Assembly (NCBI GenBank): GCA_002179805.1
Contig: NAVB01000333.1
Coordinates: 1 to 54,302 of the forward strand
Source: Acanthamoeba lenticulata
Taxonomy: Eukaryota; Discosea; Longamoebia; Acanthamoebidae
DNA length: 54,302 nt
Direction: 5' to 3'
In this document: positions 44,628-54,302 of the stretch, in pieces
Numbering within the stretch: the stretch's first letter is position 1
Layout: the number at the start of each line of letters is the position of its first letter
Notes under the pieces: generated by a model
Told to the model about the DNA's origin: nothing
The model's database searches: none
Seen by the model: only the letters and a program-made list of their open reading frames with translations
Program-made: the position numbers and the translations under genes

Positions 44628-47297
44628 ATGCCGCGCATTCCGTCGCCGTTTAACGCCGCAGCAACAGCAGGTTCACCCAAGTCAGCGGCGGGAAAAGATA
44701 GAAAGACAGCAGTCGCTACGTTCTACACAAGCAGAAGAGGTGGTCGATACTCCACAATGGCGCCCAAGCTCGCGAGGCTGTGGTGGCAAGGGGCGGCAGC
44801 CTTCGTTCTCATATTCATCTTTGTCGGCTGGCGGGTCTCTCTGGAAGGCTCAGGCTCCGAGCCTAGGCAGAACAAAGCAGTAGTACGACTGCAGCTCAAG
44901 TCCTTCGAAGATCAAAACAACAGCTTGCCAGCGTCGCTCGCCGTCTTAGAGGAGACAAAGAGCGAAGAGGCTCTTTCCGCACCTACAACACCCGCTCCTT
45001 CAACCACCGCTACGCTGGCCACACCCTCCCCCTCAACTGCTTTTACAGCGCTGCTCTCATCTTCTTCGCCCCTCACCAAAACGCGCCAGCAAGTGCTCGC
45101 CAGAGCCCCTCTGCACGTACGCGTGGTGGAAGCGCTTTTCATTTTCTTTTATTTGAACGACGCCTCACGATCGCCCACTCTCCTTTTTTACTCTGCGTCT
45201 CCAGCGTGAGGTCGACGATCTGGCTCCCTCTACACGGCGCCGGCCATCGAAAGTGCCCACCGTACGTTGTTCGTCCTACGAAACGAGCGCACATCTTCTC
45301 CAGCCTTTAACCCTTCGCCGCTGCTCTGCAGGTGTTGGTCAACTCGGACTACAACCTCGAGCAGCTGTGGGGAGGTAAAGCTCTTGTTCTACTTTCATTG
45401 CTTGTGTAGTGAAGTGTGCCCCTTCGTAACCGCGTGCGGCCACAGCAACCAAATCGGCCACGCTATTGCCCTGCTCGGCCTTCAACCCCAAGTGCGATGG
45501 ACTGACCTCCTTTGCACTGCTCGACCGGTACCATCACCTCTATCAACCGCCTCGCTTCTACCCGTCGCTCGGCTCTGCCCTCGAGCTCTACCGCACGAAG
45601 AAGAACGTGTTGAAAACGTTGATCCTGGCCTTTGAACAAGACGAGGTAAGATGTACATCTTCTTGAGCATCGACTTAGACGCTTGACGTCGTGCTAAACC
45701 CCTTCTGCTTGTAGTACTCTGACGTGGCCATGCTACGTCGGGGCAACAACGTTCAACCTCCATCGGTCGGCGTGGTCTACGATGGTTGGGTGACCGCCGC
45801 TGGCTCAGTCCTCTCTGACGACATCTTCATTCCTATGTGGCCCGACTCCTCCAACCTCACCGAGTTTCGTAAGCATGCGTTCCCCTCTGAGCAAGACCAG
45901 GTACCTCTTCCTCCTCCACTTCTTGCTCTTTCTTCTTTGGTGAGGCGTTCCCGTTTCTCATGTGACTCTCCCCAAGACCGGTGGTGAATGGAAGAGGGTC
46001 AAGGAGGTGGTCGTCATCTCGCACATCCACCAGGGCATGTTCTGGCACCTGATGACGAGCGAGTACTTCCGCATCTTCTCGCTGTTGCCCTACCTCCAGG
46101 CCAACCCGGACGTCTACGTACACCTGGGCTGGGCCCACCCCAACCCCCTCATCGACCTGCTCTACTCGTTCCTCAACATCTCTTCGTACGGCTGTTCTCT
46201 GACCTGCTCTTGCTCGCACGCACAAGCGGATGCTCACATTTGCATGTCAATCGCCAGAGAGCGACTCCTCTGGAACGTGAAGGTGCACGCGGACGTGGTG
46301 TACTACACGCAGTACATCGACCGCAACGACGTGCCCTCGCTCGGCATGACGTACCTCATCTCCGAGCACCTGCTCGACGCCTTGCAAGTGCCTCCCGGCC
46401 AGCGGGTGAGCGCCTTGGCCCCTCCGTCGGTGACCAAGGACTTGAGTCCTGCACTGGTCTCGCTCGCCAACGGTCCTACGACGATAGACAGTAGTCCGCT
46501 TGAGGTGAACCTTCTCTTTATCGTGCGGAAGGAGAACGCGTACAAGGGTCGCGTCATCAGCAACTACAATGACGTGAAGCAGTCGCTGCTCGCCTTGTTT
46601 GCCGACTACCCCGAGAAGCTTCGGGCGTGGCAAGACGAGAACGGAGTCGGAGCACAGCCCGCCATCAAGATCAACTACCTCGAGCACCACGCGACCATGG
46701 GCGCCATCGAGGGTCTCCAGTTGTTCAGCCGCGCGGACATCGTCGTTGGCCCTCATGGAGCAGGTGCCCCCCCCCCCTTCCGCCTTTCTCAGCGGCGTCT
46801 CTTCGCTCTTTTTCCGACCGCTTCGTTCTTCTTCTTCTTCTTCTTCTTGCAGGGTTCATCAACCTCTTCGCCGTGCGTCCTGGGGCTCACGTCATTGAGG
46901 TAAGCCTGTTCGCCTCGCCTGCTCTTTGGTGCTTGACTGATGAAGTTTCTTGTGTGTCATCAGTTGATCACTCCGCGTCACCTCAACCTCTACACATCGG
47001 CCCGCTTGGGGCTCGCCTACCACGGCTGCGTCGCCAACTCCACCCGCGAAGGTGAAGACGTCTCCCTCCTCCTCCGCAACTGGTGTGGACTCGGGCGCTC
47101 ACAGCACGACTTGGGATGGGTTCGAACCCATGAATCCCGGGGCAGGCATTGATGAGCGCACGGGTCCGGGCGTGTTCAACTTCGTGGCCGACGTGGAGCA
47201 AATCAGGCGCATTGTTACGGCCATTCTCGACTCGCGCTTTCTTGCCTCTCCTTCTTCCACCTCCGTCTCTTCTTCCGCTTCTCTCACCGCCTCATAA
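44628..47297 (+). CDS. GT61/DUF563-type glycosyltransferase, type II membrane protein
   Basis: ATG at 44628, with a second in-frame ATG at 44757 just before the membrane anchor (LWWQGAAAFVLIFIFVGWRV). A Thr/Ser/Pro-rich stem follows (APTTPAPSTTATLATPSPS). The catalytic region includes 'VVYDGWVTAAGSVLSDDIF', 'KEVVVISHIHQGMFWHLMTS', 'LLFIVRKENAYKGR' and 'ADIVVGPHGAG|FINLFAVRP', the hallmark of the GT61 family (EOGT, plant xylosyltransferases), split by an intron near 46.76-46.86 kb. 'GAHVIELITPRHLN' closes the motif. It probably acts in the Golgi or ER on glycoproteins or cyst-wall glycans; the sugar is unknown. About ten introns. The stop is at 47295-47297. Confidence 0.9.
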
Positions 47298-47431
47298 GTC
47301 CAGCAGAGTGCTGCAGCCGTTTGTGTGTCTCTTTTTGTTTGTACAGCCTTCATTCATTAGGATGCCCTCTTGGGCTAAACGTTTCTTGCTACATATGCGG
47401 AGCACATGAAACTGATTGTTTTGATAAAGCG

Positions 47432-48635
47432 TTAGCCGCGGTCATAGACCACATACAAGCATTGGAATCGGTGGGCCATTGACTGACGGGCCTTCTTCAG
47501 GCTCAGCCGATAGTCCAGCAACTTCGGCCAGTTCTTTTCCCAGTATTCATCTGGCTGGTAGGTCTTTGGCATCATCCCCAGCTTGCAGTCCTTGCACTCC
47601 AAGTTGTATCCTCTTCTGTCTTTTGATCTGTTTTGCATCAGCCACAACCCCTCAATGAATGATTGAATGGCTTGCACAAGAACGTACGCATGTGGATGTG
47701 TGCAGGCTAGCCAGGCTGGAATGTGCATTTGCAAATGGTTGAGTCTTGCCTCTCCATCCCTCTTTTTCTCCAGTTCCAACACGTATGGCAGCACTTGGCA
47801 AATGAAGTTGGAGAGCTTGGCCTGATTCCTTCGCTGTTCCTCTTCCCTTATTCTGTCCCTTCTTGCCACTCCCTGCACACACTCAAAGGGATGAGTCGCC
47901 ACTGTGATACCATTGGTCTACAACTGTGTGCGCGTGCCTTGGCGGAGATGACCAGATTGCGATAAAGGACTTGGTAGTCGATGAGCCGTGTTTGGCGACG
48001 CTTGGCACCCTTGCCTGTGCGGGTCTCACTTTGCTTCCAGCCAAAGTCTCGTTCGACCAGCACGCGCCACAGCCGTCCCTCGGCGTCGATCACAGCTCGC
48101 CATCTCTGGCACACCTGGCCAAGAAGATAGTAATGATGCGCTGGTTTGAGGTCCAGGTGGAGATCCCCTTGCGTACCAGTCGTAGCTGGGCAAGATGTGC
48201 AGCGTTGCCCACTTGTTGGAATATGTAGTACCACACAAAGTCATCCACCTCAGGAAGTTCGTGCTGGACTTTGGCCTCGACTTCTGTTTCATCTCGTCTC
48301 CCTTGGTCCTTTTTGTTTTCCAATCTGCTCTTCCTTCCCTTCTCCTTCTTCTTCTTCTTCAGTCTTGTACCGACCGACAACCGTATGGGAAGGACGTGGG
48401 GCTGCAGACGTATGACGTCCTGGCAGGCTTCCTCTTCGACTCCCTCGTCGTCAGCGCCCGCCCGAGCCAGTGCAGCGAAGCCATTGCGTAGCCGAGGTGC
48501 CGGTGTCCGTGCTCTTCCCTGAGGAGGAGGCCGAGGTTCAACTCTACTTGTACTGTCGGTCACGTCAACACTGGTTGCTGCCATCATCTGTGAGAGGTTT
48601 GTGTTGAGAAAAGTTGAAGCGGAAGGGGGCACCAT
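47432..48635 (-). CDS. F-box-like protein
   Basis: ATG at 48635. After a basic/Pro-rich N-terminus the exon near 48.28-48.17 kb reads 'LPEVDDFVWYYIFQQVGN' and 'HLAQLRLV', continued by 'CQRWRAVIDAEGRLWRVLVE' near 48.1 kb, which matches the F-box fold with its W-R-L tail. The rest (KRRQTRLIDYQVLYRNLV; LSNFICQVLPYVLELEKKRD; ECKDCKLGMMPKTYQPDEYW) is not assigned to a family but keeps frame to a stop at 47432. F-box proteins link substrates to SCF ubiquitin ligases. Codon GC is lower than in most neighbours. Confidence 0.7.
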
Positions 48636-48732
48636 TTTGTGACCGCCAATTCGCTGACTGAATTTGTGTGCTTGCGAAAATCCACACCAGATAAATTGTC
48701 GACTGGAGACAAATCTACAATCTTATTAAATA

Positions 48733-48804
48733 GGGTCCGTGGCCTAATAGAAAGGCGCTTGACTTCGGATCAAGAGATTCGGGGTTCAAGTCCCCGCGGG
48801 CTCA
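48733..48804 (+). tRNA. tRNA-Arg (anticodon TCG)
   Basis: Acceptor GGGTCCG pairs with CGGGCTC (two G-T wobbles), anticodon stem CTTGA/TCAAG encloses CTTCGGA, and the T arm is CGGGG-TTCAAGT-CCCCG. There is no intron, and CCTTTTT follows 3'. It lies between two divergently transcribed F-box genes. Confidence 0.93.
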
Positions 48805-49062
48805 AACCTTTTTGCTCTTCCTGTGCGCAAGTTGGCATAAATACAACATTAACTTATTCATTACGAAATCCAATTGTTCTTATTTTTTGGATTTTTTTTG
48901 TTTATCAACTTACAATCACCAATCCTTAGAGCCAGTTTTGGCAGAGCTCCTATGGTTCATCCCCATAATATCTTTTTTTTTGCATGTATTTAATATTTTT
49001 TGCATACTTTTAATATTTTATCATTGACCTATACATATAAATGTTTTTTTTTGATTACCAAA

Positions 49063-51173
49063 ATGGCGCTTGAGGGCGATGTACTGCCTGACGAGCTTCT
49101 CCTGAGCGTCGCACTTCATGTCGTAGGCCCGCCTCACACCCGTACGGCCCGTACCGCACTGCGCCGCATTTCGGTGGAAATCAATCAAAAGTTCATCAAT
49201 CATTGATGCCCTGGCTGGGGTGAGGTGCAGTTGGGTGGGGCTCTGCGTTGGCCTCCATGAGCCGTGTCTGCCGCCAGTGGCATCGAGTCACGCACGACGA
49301 CCTCCTCTGGCGCCGCCTCCACGTAGCCCTGTTTGGGCCTTCCTGCAAACGCCCAACATCGCTGCTACTCGACCTTCCTGCCGAGTCGTGGCCCCCCAAC
49401 CGCAACAGCCAGAAGTTCTATCAACGGCTCGAGCGCACCGTGCGTGTAGTGCGGGTGAAGACCCGTTCGCACGAGCTGGCGCGGGTCTTCTACAACCAAG
49501 ACGAGAGCATTGTGACCTGGCGCGAGGCCTTCCGCCTCAAGGCCACACAAGTCGGCTGTCTTTTGCGTCTTCTGCGCCACCTTTGCCACAACAAAGGCCA
49601 AGATGTGGAAGAGGAAGACATGAAAGAAGATGAAAATGAGGAAGAGGATGAAAAGGATGTAGAGGAAGCAAGAGCCCTGACTCGTGCGTTTGACCAAGCA
49701 ATTCTGCTGGACTGCAGGCCGCTGGTCGAGCAGCTCATGCGTCGCCTGAAGCGTCCCGACAAGAAGGAGGACGAAGCAGAAGCCACGGCCGAAGCCGAGG
49801 ACGAAGCTCTTCCAGCGCCCCGACCAAGCACGGCGGCCAAAGGGCTGCTGAAACGGCGCCTCTCCAAGAGGTCAGGGTTGGGGAAAACCATGCTCCTGGC
49901 CACGCTGGCCGACTGGCCCGGCCTCGTGCAGGTGAGCGACCCCCCCCCCGCAGCCTCATGAGCAAAGAGGAATGCCTGGCAATAGTTCTGCACGCGCGCA
50001 GGAGTGCATCGAGCGCGGAGGCAGGCCGCTGGCGCCCAGGCTTGGCGGGCGAGTAGAAACCATGTCCCCGGCCGTGCTGGCGGCTGGCCTTGGGCGGCTG
50101 CAAGTGCTGGAGACCATGTTCACCGCGTCCGCCTATTGCACGGAGGAGCTGCTCAAACTTGCGTGCGCGGTATTTACATTTTTGATTTCAATTTTGTTGT
50201 ATTTTTGTTGCAGTTTTGTTTTTATTTTTTAATCTTTTTATTTTTATTTTTTGTTTATTATTTTTCTATTCATCGAGGACCTCCAGCTTGGACAAATGGG
50301 CATCGTCGCGTGCGCGTTGCCGTATGTGAATTCCATCTACCTGAAGCCATGCCTGGAGACCGCCGCTGGTTATGGCCACCTGGACGTGGTCAAGTTGATG
50401 GTCGAGCGCATGGGCCAACCCGCGCCCAGTCTCACGCTCGCCTGTAGAGAGGCGTGGGATGGGCGCCACCGGGACGTGCTGCGCTATCTCTTTGCCCGCG
50501 GCGGGCGGCTGGACACCAGCTCCGACTGGGCCAACACGTCGTTGCGCTACGCGACAGACTTGTCGTTTCAGTTCCTGCAGCTCGCCTTGGAAGGTACAAG
50601 AATTGCGTAGAAGAGACCTTCAAGTTGGTGTTGAAGCCAAACAACTCAACACAACACAACAACGACCAGAGGGAAAGCTCGACCTGTCGCGCGCCAGGAC
50701 CGGAGTGCATCACTTTCTGCTGACCGAATGGCCTCCGGCACGGAGGAACCTGGCCGTGTGCCAGTTCCTGGTGTCCCACGGCGTCGACCCAACCGTCTGG
50801 ACTATGAGGGAAACGCCATCGGCAGAACAGGTGCATGGCTCCTCCTGTTTCATCACCATCCTGGTCCATGTCAAGCTCAACAGTTGATGGCTCAACAGGC
50901 GTGATCCAGTTGGAAGACCTGTACCATTCGTGGTGCTTGTACCGGTGTGGAGGACGCCCAACCTGGAAGCGGGCTCTCTTCATCCTCTTCTGGATCGTAT
51001 TTGTCATGATGGTGCAATTCGCCACCGTCGCGTGGGTGGCCGGGTCGACAGTGACGCAGTGGTGGCACGAGGGACCCACCCTTGCTTTCGATCTCGCCAC
51101 CATCTCCAGCATCTCGTCGCTGCTTTGTGTGTTCCTTTCCATTCTCAGAGGATTCACTGTGTTCTTTTTTTAA
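49063..51173 (+). CDS. F-box protein with ankyrin-like repeats and hydrophobic C-terminus
   Basis: The ATG at 49063 opens 'MALEGDVLPDELLLSVALHV', the first half of an F-box; the second half ('MSRVCRQWHRVTHDDLLWRR') lies after an intron near 49.1-49.23 kb. An acidic stretch (EEEDMKEDENEEEDEKDVEE) and a long basic helical part follow. Ankyrin-like units are then visible ('MSPAVLAAGLGRLQVLETMF', 'CLETAAGYGHLDVVKLMVER', 'ACREAWDGRHRDVLRYLFAR', 'NLAVCQFLVSHGVDP'). The last open segment (50.9-51.17 kb) encodes two hydrophobic spans ('ALFILFWIVFVMMVQFATVA', 'ISSLLCVFLSILRGFTVFFF'). Its joining to the ankyrin part needs an unverified splice, so it could be a separate small gene. Confidence 0.65.
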
Positions 51174-51257
51174 CAAAACATACAATCTTTTTTAATTCAA
51201 TAAAAAAACAAAAAAACAAATGATATATAATCTATTGTTTCATTTTTCTTTTGCTTT

Positions 51258-54129
51258 TTAATAATCCTGAAAATTAAAGCAGTCGCCAACGTCGCTGGGC
51301 GTGGCGAAGCAGTCGGCCAGCGAGTCGTGGCTGGTGCCCTTACGGCGGCGCGCAAAGATGGCCAGCGCGAGGCCCACGTTGGCCACCAGCATCAGCGCCT
51401 CCGCAGCCGTCAGCCCCGCGCCGATGGCCCGCGCCACCGTCCTTCTCGTCCGCCTCGCCCGCGCGCGTCGTCCACCATCGTCGTCCTCCTCGCCTTCATC
51501 GTCGTCGTCCATCGACGGCGGGAAGACGCGCGCGAGGACGCGCCGCGCGCCAAAGAGCACGAGCTGGGCAACGAGCACCACCGCCAGTCCGATAAAGTCG
51601 GCGGACGACGGCACTTGACTCCTGCACGTGCACGCGTGTGTGTCATCCACCGCACACGCGCACAAACACACGCACACACGCACACGCGCGGACGTACAAG
51701 ACGACGGCGAGGAAGACGCCGAGGCCGCCGAGGCACGACAGCTGGATGAAGAAGCCGCCACACTGGAGCCCGACGGCCATGAGGCTCAGCGCCAGCGGCA
51801 GCAGCACGTGCAGCGGGAGCCACGCCGTCAGGTCAGGCAGACACACCGAGCGCATAAAGTACGGAATCTGAAGAACGTCCCGCACGACAAGCACGCGCGT
51901 GACGATCATTCCACGGATGATTATGATGACGACGAGGACGATGAGGATGATGAAGCGTACAGCGGGGCTGCAGAGAGAGCTGAGGTCGAGTCGAGCGCGC
52001 CAGGACTCGAGCAGGCCGTGCCACATGTGGTACAGCGCCACCGCGGCGTAGACGCCCGCGTGCAGGGCCATCCGCGTCCGTAGCCCGCTCCACGCCGCCC
52101 GCGCCTCGGCCTCGTCCAGCGCCCGTCCTGCCCACGCATATGCACACACACGCGCGTGAGGACACGACACGACACGCGCGCGTGTGTGCGGTTGAGGAAA
52201 GAGGGGGAACGCACGGGCTTGGTGGCGCTGAAGGCGGAGTCGCGCGCGTTCGACGCCGAGCGCCGCCCGGCGGGCCTCGAGCTCGCGCAGGGACTGAACG
52301 CGGCGGGCCTCGAGGTCGTCCTCGCGGGCCTGGCGGGCCTCGAGCTGCGCCTCCTGCTTGCGCCACATGTCCTCACGGGCGAGGGCCAGGAGCTCGTGTC
52401 TCAGGCGGAGCTCCATCACGCGCAGGACGCTTTGGCTCTGCGTCTGCCGTGCGAGCTCCCGCGCGATCGACGACGACGGCGAAGTCGAGGACGACGCGTC
52501 TGTTCGCGTGCGCGTGCGCGTGTGCCCCAAGACCGCACGACACGACACGCGCGCAGAGGTAAGAGAGGAGACAACACAACACGAGACGCGGGGGGGGGGG
52601 GTTACCGTAGTCGTCAAACAAGTGGGCGCCGAGAGGCTCCGCGTGGCCCGATCGCCGCTTGGCGGCGTTACGCTCGCCTCGCGGCACCGCCACGACGTCT
52701 TCTTCGCTTTCGTTTTCGTTTTCGTTTTCGCGGCCTTCCGAGAGGCCAAAGTCGAGGTCGGTGGTGACGGCACGAAACAGCCGCAGCTCGGCCGACTCGG
52801 TGAGCCGCGACCCCGACAAGGACGATGATGACGATGAGGATGACGCCAAGACCACCGACGTCGTGCCTTCAAGATCAACTTCATCGCCACCAGTCGGATC
52901 GTCGTTGGGTGATGATGACGATGATGATGATGATGACGTCAGCCGGAGGGTGGCGCTCTCGCGCTCGACTCTGCGCTGAAGGTCAATCCACTCGCGGATG
53001 ATCCCCTCAAACTCGGATTCCTGGCATTCCAGACAAGACAGGCTGACGTCAGCAAGCCGCATACCCTCGCTGACGTCAGCACACACAGGGGAACGTACCA
53101 CGTCGCGGGCTTCGGCCAGGAGGGCCTCGAGCTCGGCCATCGACAGCGACTTGGCGTGTTGGCGCCGCCAGCGGGCGGCAAAGTCGCGTCGTCGCTGGAC
53201 CGCGGCCACGTCCTGGGCGAGGTCGTCCTCTTGGGCGGCCAGCGCGCGGCGCCGACGGCGGGCGAGGTCGGCCAGGCGGGCGCCGAGGTCGCGCCTGAGG
53301 TCGGCCACGAGCGACCAGCCGAGCGTGGCGTCGACGGCGGACGCGGCCAGGGCGCCCACGTTGAACGAGGAGACGACTTGGGCCTGGAGGGCCTTGAGCG
53401 CGGCCACGGCGGGGTCGAGGTTGGTCGCGTCGGCGTCGTCCGCCTGGGCGAGAGTAGATGCGGCCTCGATTTGATGCGCCAGACGTTGAGCCCACCAGCA
53501 GCCGAGGGCGGCAAAGGCCACGAACGCGCCGAGAGCTGGCCCAAGTAGTAGAAGCATTGATTTGTGTAAATTGATTGATGACAAGCGAGTAGAGAACTAC
53601 CGACGTCACAGCACGTTGGAGGATGAGAAGTACCTGTGCCAAAAGCCTCAAGTAGCTTCGTGACTGGGGGGCTTCGGAGCAGGTGGCGCCACCCAGGAGC
53701 AGGAGGTGCCACGTTGTCGGCGTCTGCTGTGGCGTCGTTCGATGGAAGAGACGACGAGGCCTCGTCGTGGGGCATTGCTGCAGAAGGTGTGCTTACATGA
53801 GGAGAGCTGGAGTCGTGGCCTCCGTGCTCTTGTTTTGGGGGGTCATGTTGTGGCGGAAGATGAGCTGTGCTGCTGTCGTTAGAGGACGAGTCTGTCGCCT
53901 CGGCAGCACCCAAGTCTGAGACACCAGTATAAACTGCCACATCGGCGTGCTGCTGTTCGTCATGAGGGGGTGGTTCCACCTCCTGTCGGCGCAGATGTTT
54001 GTAATGTGGCCGGAGGCGAAGATATTCCACACATTCGGGTGCTTCTGGGTGGTACGAACAATAGCGCGAAGTCTCGGCCAAAGGAGTGACCACAACCAAG
54101 AGCAGCAACACCCACACAGCTGCTTGCAT
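51258..54129 (-). CDS. Signal-peptide, coiled-coil, multi-span membrane protein of unknown function
   Basis: ATG at 54129 with a clear signal peptide (MQAAVWVLLLLVVVTPLAE) and a short Cys-containing segment (RYCSYHPEAPECVEYL), then a His/Ser/Pro-rich lumenal stretch. After an intron a hydrophobic segment ('GAFVAFAALGCWWAQRL') precedes a long Arg/Ala/Glu coiled coil ('DLGARLADLARRRRRALAAQ', 'FEGIIREWIDLQRRVERE', 'REDDLEARRVQSLRELEARR') broken by Ser and acidic runs. The C-terminal third has four or more membrane spans ('MALHAGVYAAVALYHMW', 'LHVLLPLALSLMAVGL', 'FIGLAVVLVAQLVLFG', 'LMLVANVGLALAIF') and ends CFNFQDY at 51258. The layout recalls nuclear-envelope or ER fusion proteins, but no signature was found. 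Confidence 0.7.
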
Positions 54130-54213
54130 GAAAAGTTAAAAATGCGGCCAGTACTGAGGCTCAGGCGAGCCAGTGACCTTGCTTGGAAGCAAAACGAAAA
54201 GGGCAAAAGAATT

Positions 54214-54285
54214 TTCCGCTGCCGGGAATCGAACCCGGGGCGCATGGGTGAGAACCATAAATGTTACCGACTACACCACAGCGGA
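54214..54285 (-). tRNA. tRNA-Glu (anticodon CTC), second copy
   Basis: The minus strand is identical to the gene at 30738-30809 over 72 bases. A short T run interrupted by C follows it (ATTCTTTTG). It lies 84 bases upstream of the start of the membrane-protein gene, on the same strand. Confidence 0.95.
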
Positions 54286-54302
54286 TTTGTTATTTGATTG
54301 AT

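Overview
The window is nuclear DNA from a gene-dense, free-living amoebozoan, most likely Acanthamoeba or a close relative. This rests on GC-rich exons cut by many short AT-rich introns with GTACG/GTGCG-type donors, very short intergenic gaps, intron-less tRNA genes, and the gene mix (malate-synthase-like enzyme, RasGEF, LIM/coiled-coil protein, protein kinase, F-box/ankyrin proteins, mitochondrial calcium-uptake protein). Species is inferred from style, not from a marker gene. Gene spans below include introns; most splice sites were inferred by requiring frame continuity at GT..AG (once GC..AG).

Layout. 1-2.7 kb (-): a malate-synthase-like gene, 3' end cut by the window edge. 2.9-4.4 kb (-): a LIM-domain plus coiled-coil protein. 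4.7-5.7 kb (-): an unrecognised gene of atypical composition. 6.0-20.0 kb (-): one giant multi-exon gene, the centrepiece of the window. Its product has an N-terminal helical, armadillo-like half, a proline-rich and basic stretch, a polyQ tract, seven near-identical IPGLKL repeats separated by acidic serine-rich spacers, a complete protein kinase domain and a C-terminal dual-specificity-phosphatase fold whose catalytic Cys and Arg are lost. 20.4-21.2 kb (+): an intron-less triple RanBP2-type zinc-finger protein. 21.4-23.7 kb (+): a broken secreted Ser/Thr/Pro-rich protein with bacterial-looking domains. 24.0-27.8 kb (-): a Ras guanine-nucleotide exchange factor.

29.1-30.4 kb (+): an RWD-domain protein of the RWDD2 type, followed by tRNA-Arg(ACG) and tRNA-Glu(CTC). 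30.9-34.9 kb (-): a HELQ/Hel308 helicase. 35.3-36.4 kb (-): a 2-oxoglutarate/Fe(II) oxygenase. 36.5-38.3 kb (-): an ABHD1/3-type alpha/beta hydrolase. 38.8-40.7 kb (+): a MICU1-like mitochondrial calcium-uptake regulator. Then tRNA-Arg(ACG) (-), a secreted LamG-like protein (+), a Mpv17/PMP22 membrane protein (-), a GT61-type glycosyltransferase (+), an F-box protein (-), tRNA-Arg(TCG) (+), an F-box/ankyrin-like protein (+), a signal-peptide, coiled-coil and multi-membrane-span protein (-) and a final tRNA-Glu(CTC) (-).

Neighbouring genes are not organised as operons and show no common pathway, as expected for this kind of genome. Several products fit signalling and cytoskeleton control (giant kinase, RasGEF, LIM protein), mitochondrial function (MICU1-like, Mpv17-like) and secretion or the cell surface (LamG protein, GT61 enzyme, broken STP-rich protein). 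The strongest candidate for something undescribed is the giant armadillo-like / IPGLKL-repeat / kinase / pseudophosphatase protein.
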